Shown in pieces: positions 8,908 to 16,006 of a stretch of 64,000 bases of DNA (position 1 is the first letter of the stretch; every line of letters begins with the position of its first letter). Both the position numbers and the translations under genes were made by a program. Source of the DNA: Mesorhizobium shangrilense (GTDB lineage: Bacteria; Pseudomonadota; Alphaproteobacteria; Rhizobiales; Rhizobiaceae); NCBI RefSeq assembly GCF_040537815.1, contig NZ_JBEWSZ010000002.1, forward strand, positions 620,001 through 684,000, read 5' to 3'. Below the pieces are notes generated by a model that saw nothing but the letters and a program-made list of their open reading frames with translations, made no database searches and was not told the DNA's origin.

Positions 8908-9849
8908 TTGCCAGCAAAACTCAACCTTATCGCGATCGGTGTGATCCTTGCCGCCGCAAGCGTCAGTGGCTGCACCTCGACGTCGCAGATGAAGCCGGCG
9001 CCTGCCCTCAGCGAGACGGCGACCGCCGCGGGCGCCGATGCCGGCTTTACGATACCGCTGCCGGAAACGGTTGCGGTGCTGCCGGAATCATCGGGCATCG
9101 CGCCGGTCCAGACGGCCGAACTGACACCGGGCCAGGCCGCGCTGCCGGCCGAACCCGCGGCCGCCTTTGCCGGGCCGACCCCGCTGGCGGCACCTGCCGC
9201 TGCGGCCATGATGTCGGCCAATGCCGCGCCGGCCCCTGTCAGGGTCATCGCCACAGCCGAATCCGCCTATTCGATCGCAGGCTTGGCGACGCCCGCCACG
9301 CTGAAGTCGGCCAAGCCGATCCTTGCGCCGATTGCCGGCGGCACGGTCGTGCAGGGAACGATGATGCCCGGTGTCCAGCAGGTCGCCTATGTGGTGCCGC
9401 AGAACCCGGCAGCACTCATCCAGACCCCCATGGCGCCGGCGCAGGACCATTCGACCGGCACGCGTAGCGATGTCGAGCGCCTCATCGCGAAATATGCCGC
9501 CCTCTACGAGGTGCCGATCGACCTGGTGCGTCATGTCGTCAACCGCGAGAGCACCTTCAATCCCAAGGCCTACAACAACGGCCATTGGGGGCTGATGCAG
9601 ATCAAGCACGCGACGGCGCGCGGCATGGGCTACGAAGGCCCGCCCAAGGGTCTGTTCGATGCCGAGACCAATCTGAAATACGCGGTCAAATATCTGCGCG
9701 GCGCCTGGCTGGTGGCCGGCGGCAACGCCAAGCGCGCCGACCTGCTCTACCAGACCGGCTATTATTTCGAAGCCAAGCGCAAGGGCCTGCTCGAGGCGAC
9801 CGGCCTTGGCCGCGACAGCTTGCGCCGCCGGCTCCAGCCCGATGCCTGA
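8908..9849 (+). CDS. Lytic transglycosylase (SLT domain) lipoprotein
   Basis: About 313 residues. The N-terminus is a lipoprotein signal with a lipobox VSGC, then a long Ala/Pro-rich linker, then a C-terminal SLT domain of about 120 residues. The catalytic glutamate lies in VVNRESTFNPKAYN, followed by the WGLMQIK and LLYQTGYYFEAK motifs. It would cleave the MurNAc-GlcNAc bond of peptidoglycan from an outer-membrane anchor. I see no ATG that fits the lipoprotein signal; the TTG at 8908 is the nearest start with a sensible signal length. Its GNAT neighbour starts five bases after the stop, so they may be co-transcribed. Confidence 0.82.
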   Translation: MPAKLNLIAIGVILAAASVSGCTSTSQMKPAPALSETATAAGADAGFTIPLPETVAVLPESSGIAPVQTAELTPGQAALPAEPAAAFAGPTPLAAPAAAAMMSANAAPAPVRVIATAESAYSIAGLATPATLKSAKPILAPIAGGTVVQGTMMPGVQQVAYVVPQNPAALIQTPMAPAQDHSTGTRSDVERLIAKYAALYEVPIDLVRHVVNRESTFNPKAYNNGHWGLMQIKHATARGMGYEGPPKGLFDAETNLKYAVKYLRGAWLVAGGNAKRADLLYQTGYYFEAKRKGLLEATGLGRDSLRRRLQPDA

Positions 9850-9854
9850 ACGTG

Positions 9855-10343
9855 ATGTTTGAGCCAGGTCCGCCTGCGCCAAACGACGTCCGGCTGCGCA
9901 AGATCCTCGACGACACGCTCCCTTCGCCGCGCTGGCCCGACGGCTTCCTCATGCGGACTTTCGAACACGCCGACGCGCAAGCCTTGCACGCGCTGCTGAC
10001 CGAGGTGTTCGACGACGGCAAGGATGGGCCGTTCGACGAATGGTGGCCGCGCATTGCCGATGACGCGGAATTCGATCCCGCGTTGTGTTTTCTCGTTATC
10101 GACGGCAAGGGCCTACTGGCGGCGGCGGCCCTGTGCTGGACCTCGGCCTTCGTGAAAGACCTTGTCGTGCACCCCGAGGCGCGGGGGCGGGGCATTGGCG
10201 AGGCGCTGATGCGGCACGCCTTTTTGACATTTTCCGCTCGCGGCGCCGGTCATGTCGATCTCAAGACCAACACGCTGGAGAGCGCAGCCGCCGTCCGTCT
10301 CTATGAGCGGCTGGGGATGAAGCCCGTCGCCTGGGAAGGTTAG
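9855..10343 (+). CDS. GNAT family N-acetyltransferase
   Basis: A 162-residue acetyltransferase. The acetyl-CoA loop is VKDLVVHPEARGRGIGEALM, the R/Q-x-x-G-x-G/A signature, and the C-terminal VDLKTNTLESAAAVRLYERLGM is the usual motif B. The acceptor substrate is unknown. The ATG at 9855 is chosen; a GTG at 9852 is in frame too. It follows the transglycosylase gene by five bases. Confidence 0.85.
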   Translation: MFEPGPPAPNDVRLRKILDDTLPSPRWPDGFLMRTFEHADAQALHALLTEVFDDGKDGPFDEWWPRIADDAEFDPALCFLVIDGKGLLAAAALCWTSAFVKDLVVHPEARGRGIGEALMRHAFLTFSARGAGHVDLKTNTLESAAAVRLYERLGMKPVAWEG

Positions 10344-10456
10344 GGCCGATCGGCTCCGGGGGATTTCCTCCCGCCCAATGGAAGGTGCGCCGCTTTGTGA
10401 ACAGCTTCACATAGGCCGCCTCAGGCACATGCTAACCCTGCGTCACCACGTCATTC

Positions 10457-10558
10457 AGCCGATCCGGGATCGTCGATCGGCTGGGCACAGGAGGAGGCTG
10501 CACCGGCATGTGCCAGCCCCTCCAACGGCGGGTCCCGGGGCGCGGGTTTCCGGGACCC
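10457..10558. other. Cluster of three stable hairpins between convergent genes
   Basis: Three inverted pairs follow each other. AGCCGATC (10457-10464) pairs with GATCGGCT (10475-10482). GGAGGAGGCTG pairs with CAGCCCCTCC (about 10490-10523). GGGTCCCGG (10530-10538) pairs with CCGGGACCC (10550-10558). None has a T-run, so simple intrinsic termination is not obvious. The rest of 10344-10584 shows no gene. Confidence 0.5.
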
Positions 10559-10584
10559 TCCTGCTCGCGTGCATGCTTGCATCT

Positions 10585-10923
10585 TCAGATATCCGGCGCG
10601 TTGCCGATCTTCTGCTTGAGATCGACCGCCCAGGCGCGGCCTTCGTCGCCGCCCCACAGCAGCCAGGCGATATAGCCGGCCGAGGGGTTTGCCTCATTGC
10701 CGTAATTCCTGCCGCGCTTGTCGACCTCGTGGCGGGCGAAATAGCTGACCATGCGCCGGATGGTGGAGGGCGCAAGCTTCTCGCGGTTCTTCAATTCAGT
10801 GGCACGCGCCACGCCGATCTCGGTGCCGCCACGGCCGAATTCCGCGCGCAGGCGCAAGCCCCTGGCGGCATTGTCGGCGACCACTTGCGGGCAGCGCAGG
10901 TCGATCTCGTCGGCTTCGTCCAT
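10585..10923 (-). CDS. Phage-type conserved hypothetical protein
   Basis: A 112-residue soluble protein with many charged residues. The core RGLRLRAEFGRGGTEIGVAR, then RATELKNREKLAPSTIRRMVSY and AGYIAWLLWGGDEGRAWA match a domain that I recall from phage structural or protease-associated proteins and from stand-alone bacterial copies. The function is not known to me. The ATG at 10923 begins MDEADEIDLRCP. It faces the orphan phage tail protein gene across a 143-base gap, divergently, which suggests a shared phage-derived origin. Confidence 0.65.
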   Translation of the reverse strand: MDEADEIDLRCPQVVADNAARGLRLRAEFGRGGTEIGVARATELKNREKLAPSTIRRMVSYFARHEVDKRGRNYGNEANPSAGYIAWLLWGGDEGRAWAVDLKQKIGNAPDI

Positions 10924-11066
10924 TTTTTCCCCAATCCGCCAAGCTCTAGCCGACAGGAAGAATGCGGGGAAGGGGAACCGGTTCCGGGCAGGGTTGCATG
11001 GTGTTGCCGCCTCGCCGAGAATGCCAGGGGGATGGACAAGCGGGGATGGGCAATCAGGAGTTCGCC

Positions 11067-11591
11067 ATGGCGCAATTCACCGTCAATCCGCAGCGTTTCG
11101 ACCCCTACAAGAACTACCGCTTCCGGCTGAAATGGGATGGCCGCTATGTCGCCGGCATCTCGAAGATCAGCGCGCTGAAGCGCACCACGGCGGTGGTGGA
11201 GCACCGCGACGGCGGCGAGGCCGGCACCACGCGCAAATCGCCGGGCATCACCCGCTTCGAGCCGGTGACCATCGAGCGCGGCGTGACCCACGACCTCGAA
11301 TTCGAGCAATGGGCAAACAAGGTGTGGGACCTCAACGCCGGTCCGGGCGCGGAAGTGTCGCTCAAGGATTTCCGCAAGGACATTATCCTCGAATTCTACA
11401 ACGAGGCCGGCCAGCTGGCGCTTGCCTACAGGATCTATCGCTGCTGGCCCTCGGAAGTGGAGATGCTGCCCGAGCTCGACGCCAACGCCAATGTCGTGGC
11501 GATCCAGAGCATGAGGCTGGAGAATGAAGGCTGGGAGCGCGACACCAGCGTCGGCGAGCCGGCGGAGCCGAGTTTCACCGATCCGCCGTAA
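11067..11591 (+). CDS. Phage tail tube-type protein (T4 gp19 / eCIS family)
   Basis: A 174-residue protein of the conserved phage tail family that includes T4 gp19 and the inner-tube proteins of extracellular contractile injection systems. Matching segments are FDPYKNYRFRLKWDGRYVAG, ISKISALKRTT, the loop RKSPGITRFEPVTIERGVTH, and LEFYNEAGQLALAYRIYRCW. Such proteins stack into hexameric rings. AGGAG six bases before the ATG at 11067 fixes the start. No sheath, baseplate, ATPase or other tail gene lies in the window, so this is an orphan. It could be a domesticated remnant or act with genes elsewhere. Confidence 0.8.
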   Translation: MAQFTVNPQRFDPYKNYRFRLKWDGRYVAGISKISALKRTTAVVEHRDGGEAGTTRKSPGITRFEPVTIERGVTHDLEFEQWANKVWDLNAGPGAEVSLKDFRKDIILEFYNEAGQLALAYRIYRCWPSEVEMLPELDANANVVAIQSMRLENEGWERDTSVGEPAEPSFTDPP

Positions 11592-11702
11592 GAGCGCTCC
11601 GGGCGCGGCGGGAAAGAAACTGTCCACCAAGGCGGCAGGCCGCATCTTGCCTGAGGCTGACCGACGGTTAAGCTTCGATCCAGACCGAAACCCGGAGAGA
11701 CC

Positions 11703-12113
11703 ATGATGCGGTTCTTACTGACCGGCCTTGCGGCCCTGATCCTCGCCGCTCCGCTGCTGGCGGGCGTGGCGCGCGCCGACGATTGCGACAAGAACCAGAT
11801 GACCCTGAATGAGTGCGCTGGCAAGGCGTTCGACGTGGCGGACAAGGCGCTGAACGACACCTACAGGCAGATCAATGCCCGTCTCAAGGATGATGCCGCG
11901 ACCAAGAAGCTGCTGGTCGACGCGCAGAAATCCTGGGTCGCCTTTCGCGATTCGGAATGCACGTTCCAGTCGTCGGCCAGCGTCGAGGGCAGCATCTATC
12001 CGTTGCTCGTCGCCAATTGCCGGACAGGCCTGACCAACGACCGCGTCAAGCAGCTCAAAGCCTATCTGGACTGCCAGGAAGGCGATATGAGCTGCCCGGT
12101 CCCGGCGCGGTAG
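11703..12113 (+). CDS. Exported LprI-like (DUF1311) protein
   Basis: A 136-residue protein with a signal peptide ending AGVARA and a mature domain of the lysozyme-inhibitor LprI N-terminal family. Seen motifs are CDKNQMTLNECAGKAF, ALNDTYRQINARLK and SWVAFRDSECTFQS, with six cysteines in the mature part that should pair in the periplasm. Some family members inhibit host lysozymes; for this protein that is only a family-based guess. Two adjacent ATGs (11703 and 11706) both fit the GGAG upstream. Single gene, followed by the DUF899 gene on the same strand. Confidence 0.85.
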   Translation: MMRFLLTGLAALILAAPLLAGVARADDCDKNQMTLNECAGKAFDVADKALNDTYRQINARLKDDAATKKLLVDAQKSWVAFRDSECTFQSSASVEGSIYPLLVANCRTGLTNDRVKQLKAYLDCQEGDMSCPVPAR

Positions 12114-12246
12114 TTTTCCTCCGCCCTTTCCGGGCATGGGCAGTCCTTCATTGTCTCGCCGCCATGAGCAAGAAATGTCGGAACCGATCGTGACGCAACG
12201 TCCTTCGTCTGTAGAGCGCGCTTCAAGCGCGCAGATGGAGATGACC

Positions 12247-12990
12247 ATGATCACGTTCCCCAACGAATCCGCCAGATACCGTACCGCCCGCGAAAAACTG
12301 CTGCAGAAGGAAATCCAGCTGCGCCGCGCCATGGAAGACGTGGCGGTGGCGCGGCGCGCGCTGCCGCCGGGCGGGCTGGTGCCGCAGGACTATGTGTTCG
12401 ACGGGCTGGGGCCGGACGGCAAGCCGGCGCGGATAAAACTGTCGGCGCTGTTCGCGCCGGGCAAGGGCTCGCTGATCCTCTACAACATGATGTTTCCGCG
12501 CCATCCGCGGGACACGCGCGCGGTGGCCACGAGTGGCGGCACGGCGAAGCTGGCAAGGCTGGACCAGCCTTGTCCGTCCTGCGTGGCGCTGCTCGACCAG
12601 TTCGATGGCGCGATCGGCCATCTCGAAGCCGCCGATTTCAATTTCGTGGTGGTGGCCAAAACGCCGCTCGAAAACCTCATCACGCTTGGCCGTGATCGCA
12701 GCTGGCGCAACATGCAGCTCTTGTCGTCGGCCGGCAACAGCTTCAAGCGTGACTACAATGCGGAGGACGCCGATGGCGCGCAGTTGCCGGTGCTCTCCGT
12801 GTTCAACCGCGATGGTGACGGCATCCGTCACTTCTGGTCGTCTGAACTGGGCTTCGTGCCGCCTGAGCCCGGCCAGGACCCACGCGCCCTCGGCACCTGC
12901 GAGATCCTGTGGAACCTGATGGATTTCACGCCGGAGGGAAGGCCAAGCTGGGACGAGCAATTGCAGTATGGCGAGGGGTGTTGTGATTGA
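12247..12990 (+). CDS. DUF899 thioredoxin-fold protein
   Basis: About 247 residues of the DUF899 family, a thioredoxin-like fold of unknown reaction. Recognisable parts are the N-terminal helix with YRTAREKLLQKEIQLRR, the strand KGSLILYNMMF, the CPSC pair in QPCPSCVALLDQFDGAIGHL, and LPVLSVFNRDGDGIRHFWSSEL. The CxxC-like PCPSC could be redox active, but this is not shown. The ATG at 12247 has GGAG five bases upstream; a longer frame from 12136 adds a low-complexity N-terminus. It ends in CCD just before a palindromic repeat. Confidence 0.8.
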   Translation: MITFPNESARYRTAREKLLQKEIQLRRAMEDVAVARRALPPGGLVPQDYVFDGLGPDGKPARIKLSALFAPGKGSLILYNMMFPRHPRDTRAVATSGGTAKLARLDQPCPSCVALLDQFDGAIGHLEAADFNFVVVAKTPLENLITLGRDRSWRNMQLLSSAGNSFKRDYNAEDADGAQLPVLSVFNRDGDGIRHFWSSELGFVPPEPGQDPRALGTCEILWNLMDFTPEGRPSWDEQLQYGEGCCD

Positions 12991-13007
12991 GGGGGGCGGG
13001 GTTGGCT

Positions 13008-13213
13008 TCCCTTCTCCCCTTGTGGGAGAAGGTGGATCGGCGCATCAGCGCCGAGCCGGATGAGGGGTGCTGGAAGAAATTATGCCTTGCTGGATTCTAG
13101 TCGCAGTCACCCGAAATGACGTCATTGCTGACCGTATCGCCAAGCTGGAACACCCCTCATCCGACCCGGCGCTAACGCGCCGGCCCACCTTCTCCCACAA
13201 GGAGAAGGGAGGC
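13008..13213. repeat. RIME-like palindromic intergenic element, copy B
   Basis: The left end CCCTTCTCCCCTTGTGGGAG and the right end CTCCCACAAGGAGAAGGG are inverted repeats. The inner arms AGCCGGATGAGGGGTG and CACCCCTCATCCGACC form a second inverted pair around an approximately 80-base centre. It fills the gap between the DUF899 gene and the cupin gene; nothing else is seen there. Confidence 0.75.
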
Positions 13214-13269
13214 GCGCTTCGATGAGCAATTGCCGTCTAGAATACCGACATCAACCTTCGGAGGGTTCC

Positions 13270-13734
13270 ATGCCCAAGCTCGACCTATCCGCCGTACCCG
13301 TCCGCAAGGGCTCCGGCTATCCCGCTCCCTTCGACGCCCCTTGCGCCGATCGCACACGCCGCCGCCTGGGCGATGCGGGCGGCCTCAGGGATTTCGGTGT
13401 CAACCTGATGACCTTGCCGCCCGGCGGCTGGTCCAGCCAGCGCCACTGGCACAGCCATGAGGATGAGCTCGTCTATGTGCTGGAAGGCGAACTGACGCTG
13501 GTCGAGGATAACAGCGAAACTCTGCTCAAGGCCGGCGATTGCGCGACCTTCGCCAAGAGCAGCGGCAATGGCCATCACATGATCAACCGGTCGTCCACGA
13601 CGGCCCTCTACCTGGAGGTCGGCTCGCGCAATCCCGACGATGTCATCTCTTGCTCCGACATCGACATGATGAGCCCGAGCTCGGATGGGCGGTTTTTGCA
13701 CAAGGATGGCACGCCGTATCCGGGGCAGGGGTGA
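13270..13734 (+). CDS. Cupin domain protein
   Basis: A 154-residue cupin_2-type protein. The metal-site motif is HWHSHEDELVYVLEGE, with a second histidine region GNGHHMINRS. The C-terminus is CSDIDMMSPSSDGRFLHKDG. The ligand or reaction is not known; such proteins are often annotated next to RidA-like genes or with sugar metabolism. The ATG at 13270 follows GGAGGG. A short copy of its 3' end is found at 14.53 kb, part of a local tandem duplication. Confidence 0.82.
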   Translation: MPKLDLSAVPVRKGSGYPAPFDAPCADRTRRRLGDAGGLRDFGVNLMTLPPGGWSSQRHWHSHEDELVYVLEGELTLVEDNSETLLKAGDCATFAKSSGNGHHMINRSSTTALYLEVGSRNPDDVISCSDIDMMSPSSDGRFLHKDGTPYPGQG

Positions 13735-13792
13735 AGGTCGCGCTGGCATTCGGCGGGCGGCGCGATAAGCTTCTAAAACCACAGGTGTCGCG

Positions 13793-13923
13793 CAGCCCCC
13801 TCATCCGACCGCTTCGCGGCCACCTTCTCCCCGAGGGGAGAAGAGGTTGGCGCTGGCGCTGATTGGCTCCTCTCCCCTCGGGGAGAGGTCAGCCGAGCGT
13901 AGCGGAGGCTGGGTGAGGGGGCC
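13793..13923. repeat. RIME-like palindromic element, copy C
   Basis: GCCCCCTCATCCGACCGCTTC at the left and GAGGCTGGGTGAGGGGGC at the right form inverted ends, and two hairpins with the cores CTCCCCGAGGGGAG and CTCCCCTCGGGGAG lie inside. It interrupts the segment that, in the second duplicated unit, joins the cupin end directly to a RidA-like gene. Confidence 0.7.
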
Positions 13924-13961
13924 TTTGCGCCAGCCTACGTTCAAACCCAGGGAGGACCACC

Positions 13962-14354
13962 ATGAAGAAGGAAGTCATCGAAGTGCCGGTGCTGTCGGCG
14001 GCCGTGCGCGCGCTGGGCGTGCCGTTGTCGCTGGTGACGAAGGCCGCCGGGCTGGTCTTCGTGTCCGGCACGCCGCCGCTCGATATCGTGACCGGCAGGC
14101 TGGTCAAGGGCGACATCGAAACCCAGACCGAGGCGTCGCTGAAGGCGATGAAGCACTGCCTGGAAGCGGCGGGCACTTCGCTGGACAATGTCGTGATGGT
14201 ACGCGTCTACGCTGTCAATTCCGGCTTCTACAACGCCATCAACCGCGTCTATGCCCGGCATTTTCCCGAAAATCCGCCGTCCCGGACCTTCGTGCCGGTG
14301 GCGTCGTGGCCGATGGAGTTCGATATCGAGATCGAGTGCGTGGCGGTGGGTTGA
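13962..14354 (+). CDS. RidA/YjgF-family protein, copy 1
   Basis: A 130-residue RidA-fold protein (trimeric YjgF/YER057c/UK114 superfamily). The conserved VFVSGTPPLDIVTG and LEAAGTSLDNVVMVRVY are clear. In true RidA imine deaminases the C-terminal motif VARLP carries the catalytic arginine; here it reads VASWP, so that arginine is replaced by serine. It is therefore likely one of the other Rid subfamilies with an unknown ligand. A GGAGG Shine-Dalgarno precedes the ATG. It shares about 80 percent identity with copy 2 downstream. Confidence 0.87.
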   Translation: MKKEVIEVPVLSAAVRALGVPLSLVTKAAGLVFVSGTPPLDIVTGRLVKGDIETQTEASLKAMKHCLEAAGTSLDNVVMVRVYAVNSGFYNAINRVYARHFPENPPSRTFVPVASWPMEFDIEIECVAVG

Positions 14355-14365
14355 GCGGCTGGGCT

Positions 14366-14515
14366 CCCCCTTCTCCCCTTGTGGGAGAAGGTGTCGCCGA
14401 AGGCGACGGATGAGGGGTGTTCCAGAAGACGACAACGCCTCATTCCGTCCAACACCCCTCATCCGTCTCGGCGCTATCGCGCCGATCCACCTTCTCCCAC
14501 AAGGGGAGAAGGGGA
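14366..14515. repeat. RIME-like palindromic element, copy D
   Basis: CCCTTCTCCCCTTGTGGGAG (left) and TCTCCCACAAGGGGAGAAGG (right) are inverted ends, with CGGATGAGGGGTGTT and AACACCCCTCATCCG as inner arms. It is a near match to copy B. It lies between RidA-like copy 1 and the cupin remnant. Confidence 0.75.
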
Positions 14516-14530
14516 AGGGCGCTCTCCATG

Positions 14531-14590
14531 ACCTGCTCCGACATTGATATGATGAGCTGCAACGCCGACGGCCGCTTCCTTCACAAGGGT
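14531..14590 (+). pseudogene. Remnant of the cupin gene 3' end
   Basis: In one frame these bases read TCSDIDMMSCNADGRFLHKG, matching the C-terminus of the cupin at 13.3-13.7 kb (SCSDIDMMSPSSDGRFLHKD). The noncoding bases after it (about 14618-14652, GCGCTGGCGTTCGGC and ATAAGCT) also match the bases after the intact cupin gene. It has no cupin core and no start of its own, so it is the left edge of a duplicated cupin/RidA-like unit. Confidence 0.7.
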
Positions 14591-14672
14591 GAGCGGCTGG
14601 CTGGACCATGCGTCAGCGCTGGCGTTCGGCCGGTGGCGCTATAAGCTCCCTGAAACCCAAGGGAGTCTTGCC

Positions 14673-15065
14673 ATGAAAAAAGAAGTCATCGAGGTGCCGG
14701 TGATGTCGGCCAAGGTGCGGGCGCTCGGCCTGCCGTGTTCGACAGCGGTGAAGGCCAACGGCTTCGTGTTCATCTCGGCGACGCCGCCGGTGGACATGGT
14801 GACCGGCGAGATGGTGCGCGGCGACATCGAGGTTCAGACCGAGGCGTCGCTGAAGGCGCTGAAGCACTGCCTGGAAGCGGCGGGCACCTCGCTGGAAAAC
14901 GTGGTGATGGTGCGCATCTACGCCGTCAATTCCGGCTTCTACAACGCCATCAACAGGGTTTATGCGCGGTACTTCAGCGTGAATCCGCCAGCGCGGAGCT
15001 TTGTACCGGTGGCGTCTTGGCCGATGGAGTTTGATATCGAGATCGAGTGCGTGGCGGTGGCGTGA
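14673..15065 (+). CDS. RidA/YjgF-family protein, copy 2
   Basis: A 130-residue paralogue of the gene at 13962, about 80 percent identical; the last 70 residues are nearly the same. It keeps the same VASWP in place of the arginine-bearing VARLP of RidA deaminases. Most differences lie in residues 11-54, around the strand PCSTAVKANGFVFIS, so the ligand pocket may have changed. The ATG at 14673 follows GGGAG. The two copies arose from a tandem duplication that also carried the end of the cupin gene. Confidence 0.87.
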   Translation: MKKEVIEVPVMSAKVRALGLPCSTAVKANGFVFISATPPVDMVTGEMVRGDIEVQTEASLKALKHCLEAAGTSLENVVMVRIYAVNSGFYNAINRVYARYFSVNPPARSFVPVASWPMEFDIEIECVAVA

Positions 15066-15138
15066 TCTGGGCTGTACCTTTCCCCTAAAAGGACAAGGTG
15101 CCACCGAAGGCTGCGGGTGATAGGTGTCGCAAGAAATA
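15066..15138. repeat. Degenerate left half of a RIME-like element, copy E
   Basis: CCTTTCCCCTAAAAGGACAA and then GGTGCCACCGAAGGCTGCGG correspond with substitutions to the left half of copy D after the first RidA-like gene. No matching right half exists before the DUF5343 gene or before carB. From 15139 to 15307 I see only the promoter of the next gene. Confidence 0.5.
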
Positions 15139-15255
15139 AGGCCTGCCATCAAGGGCTCAGATGTGCTGTCACGAGCGTAGTGCCAGATCGGAATGCCGAT
15201 TATGCGGCTCGCAATGCTTCCGGGGATAGGAGAAGATAAATATCTTAGTGAAGGA

Positions 15256-15283
15256 TTGCATGTGATGGTCGGCAAATTATAGT
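15256..15283 (+). promoter_or_regulatory. Predicted promoter of the DUF5343-HEPN operon
   Basis: TTGCAT (15256-15261) and TATAGT (15278-15283) are separated by 16 bases, 24 bases before the ATG at 15308. A G-rich Shine-Dalgarno (GAGGGAGGG) follows. Sequence match only. Confidence 0.45.
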
Positions 15284-15307
15284 CTGCGCAGGCAGAGGGA
15301 GGGCTCA

Positions 15308-16006
15308 ATGGCAGAAAAAGAAGCGAGGTCTGGTGCAGACGCACTGGCTGGAAAAGAAGAAAAGAAATCTCAACCTAATCGAGAGATAGCAGGAAATATG
15401 CCTTACACTACGAGTGTGGGCGTTTTGAAAAGAGCCCTTCAGAAAATACCAGTCAGTGAACGACCACCAAAATTCAACAAGGATTTTCTAAATACTGTTT
15501 TTGAAATCACCGGGGGGAGTTCAATACCGGTGATACCTATCCTAAAGAGAGTCGGATTTCTGACGAGCGATGGAACGCCCACGAATTATTACTCTGAGTT
15601 TCAAACGAGTGGTGGCAAAGCGTCAGCCGCGCTTCACGCGTTGAAGACAGGTTTCGCCGAGATTTTTAAACGAAATCAATATGCTCATAAGGCCGATCGA
15701 GATAAGATCGTGGATACAATTGTCAGTATCACCGGCCTGACACGCACCGATAGAATTGTTGGATATATATACGGTACGTTCAGCGCGTTCCAAGAGTATG
15801 CGCAAGGCGCAGAAGAAGTGAAGCCTGTTCCGACGACGGGAGCGAATGGGTCCGATACAGCGACGCCTACGCAGGATCGCAGCGGAAGTCCTTTATTGAG
15901 TCTTAATGGTATTTCATATCATATTAATTTGGTGCTTCCGGCAACTACAAATATAGAAATATATAATACGATATTTAGGAGTATTAGAGAAAATTTAATC
16001 AAATGA
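15308..16006 (+). CDS. DUF5343 domain protein
   Basis: A 232-residue soluble protein. After a charged 30-residue N-terminus it has the DUF5343 start MPYTTSVGVLKRALQKIP, then PPKFNKDFLNTVF, IPVIPILKRVGFLTSDGTPT and YYSEFQ, a compact helical, possibly winged-helix-like fold. A Thr/Gly/Ser-rich linker (about 172-190) leads to a conserved tail (LSLNGISYHINLVLPATTNI and following helix). The function of DUF5343 is not known to me. Base use is clearly more AT-rich than in the neighbours, indicating transfer. The stop overlaps the HEPN gene start in ATGA, so the two are made together. It may regulate, neutralise or target the HEPN partner. Confidence 0.8.
   Translation: MAEKEARSGADALAGKEEKKSQPNREIAGNMPYTTSVGVLKRALQKIPVSERPPKFNKDFLNTVFEITGGSSIPVIPILKRVGFLTSDGTPTNYYSEFQTSGGKASAALHALKTGFAEIFKRNQYAHKADRDKIVDTIVSITGLTRTDRIVGYIYGTFSAFQEYAQGAEEVKPVPTTGANGSDTATPTQDRSGSPLLSLNGISYHINLVLPATTNIEIYNTIFRSIRENLIK

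Noticed and set aside
10457..10558. SRP RNA, tmRNA or 6S RNA
   Set aside because: The conserved SRP loop, tRNA-like ends or the large 6S bubble are not present.
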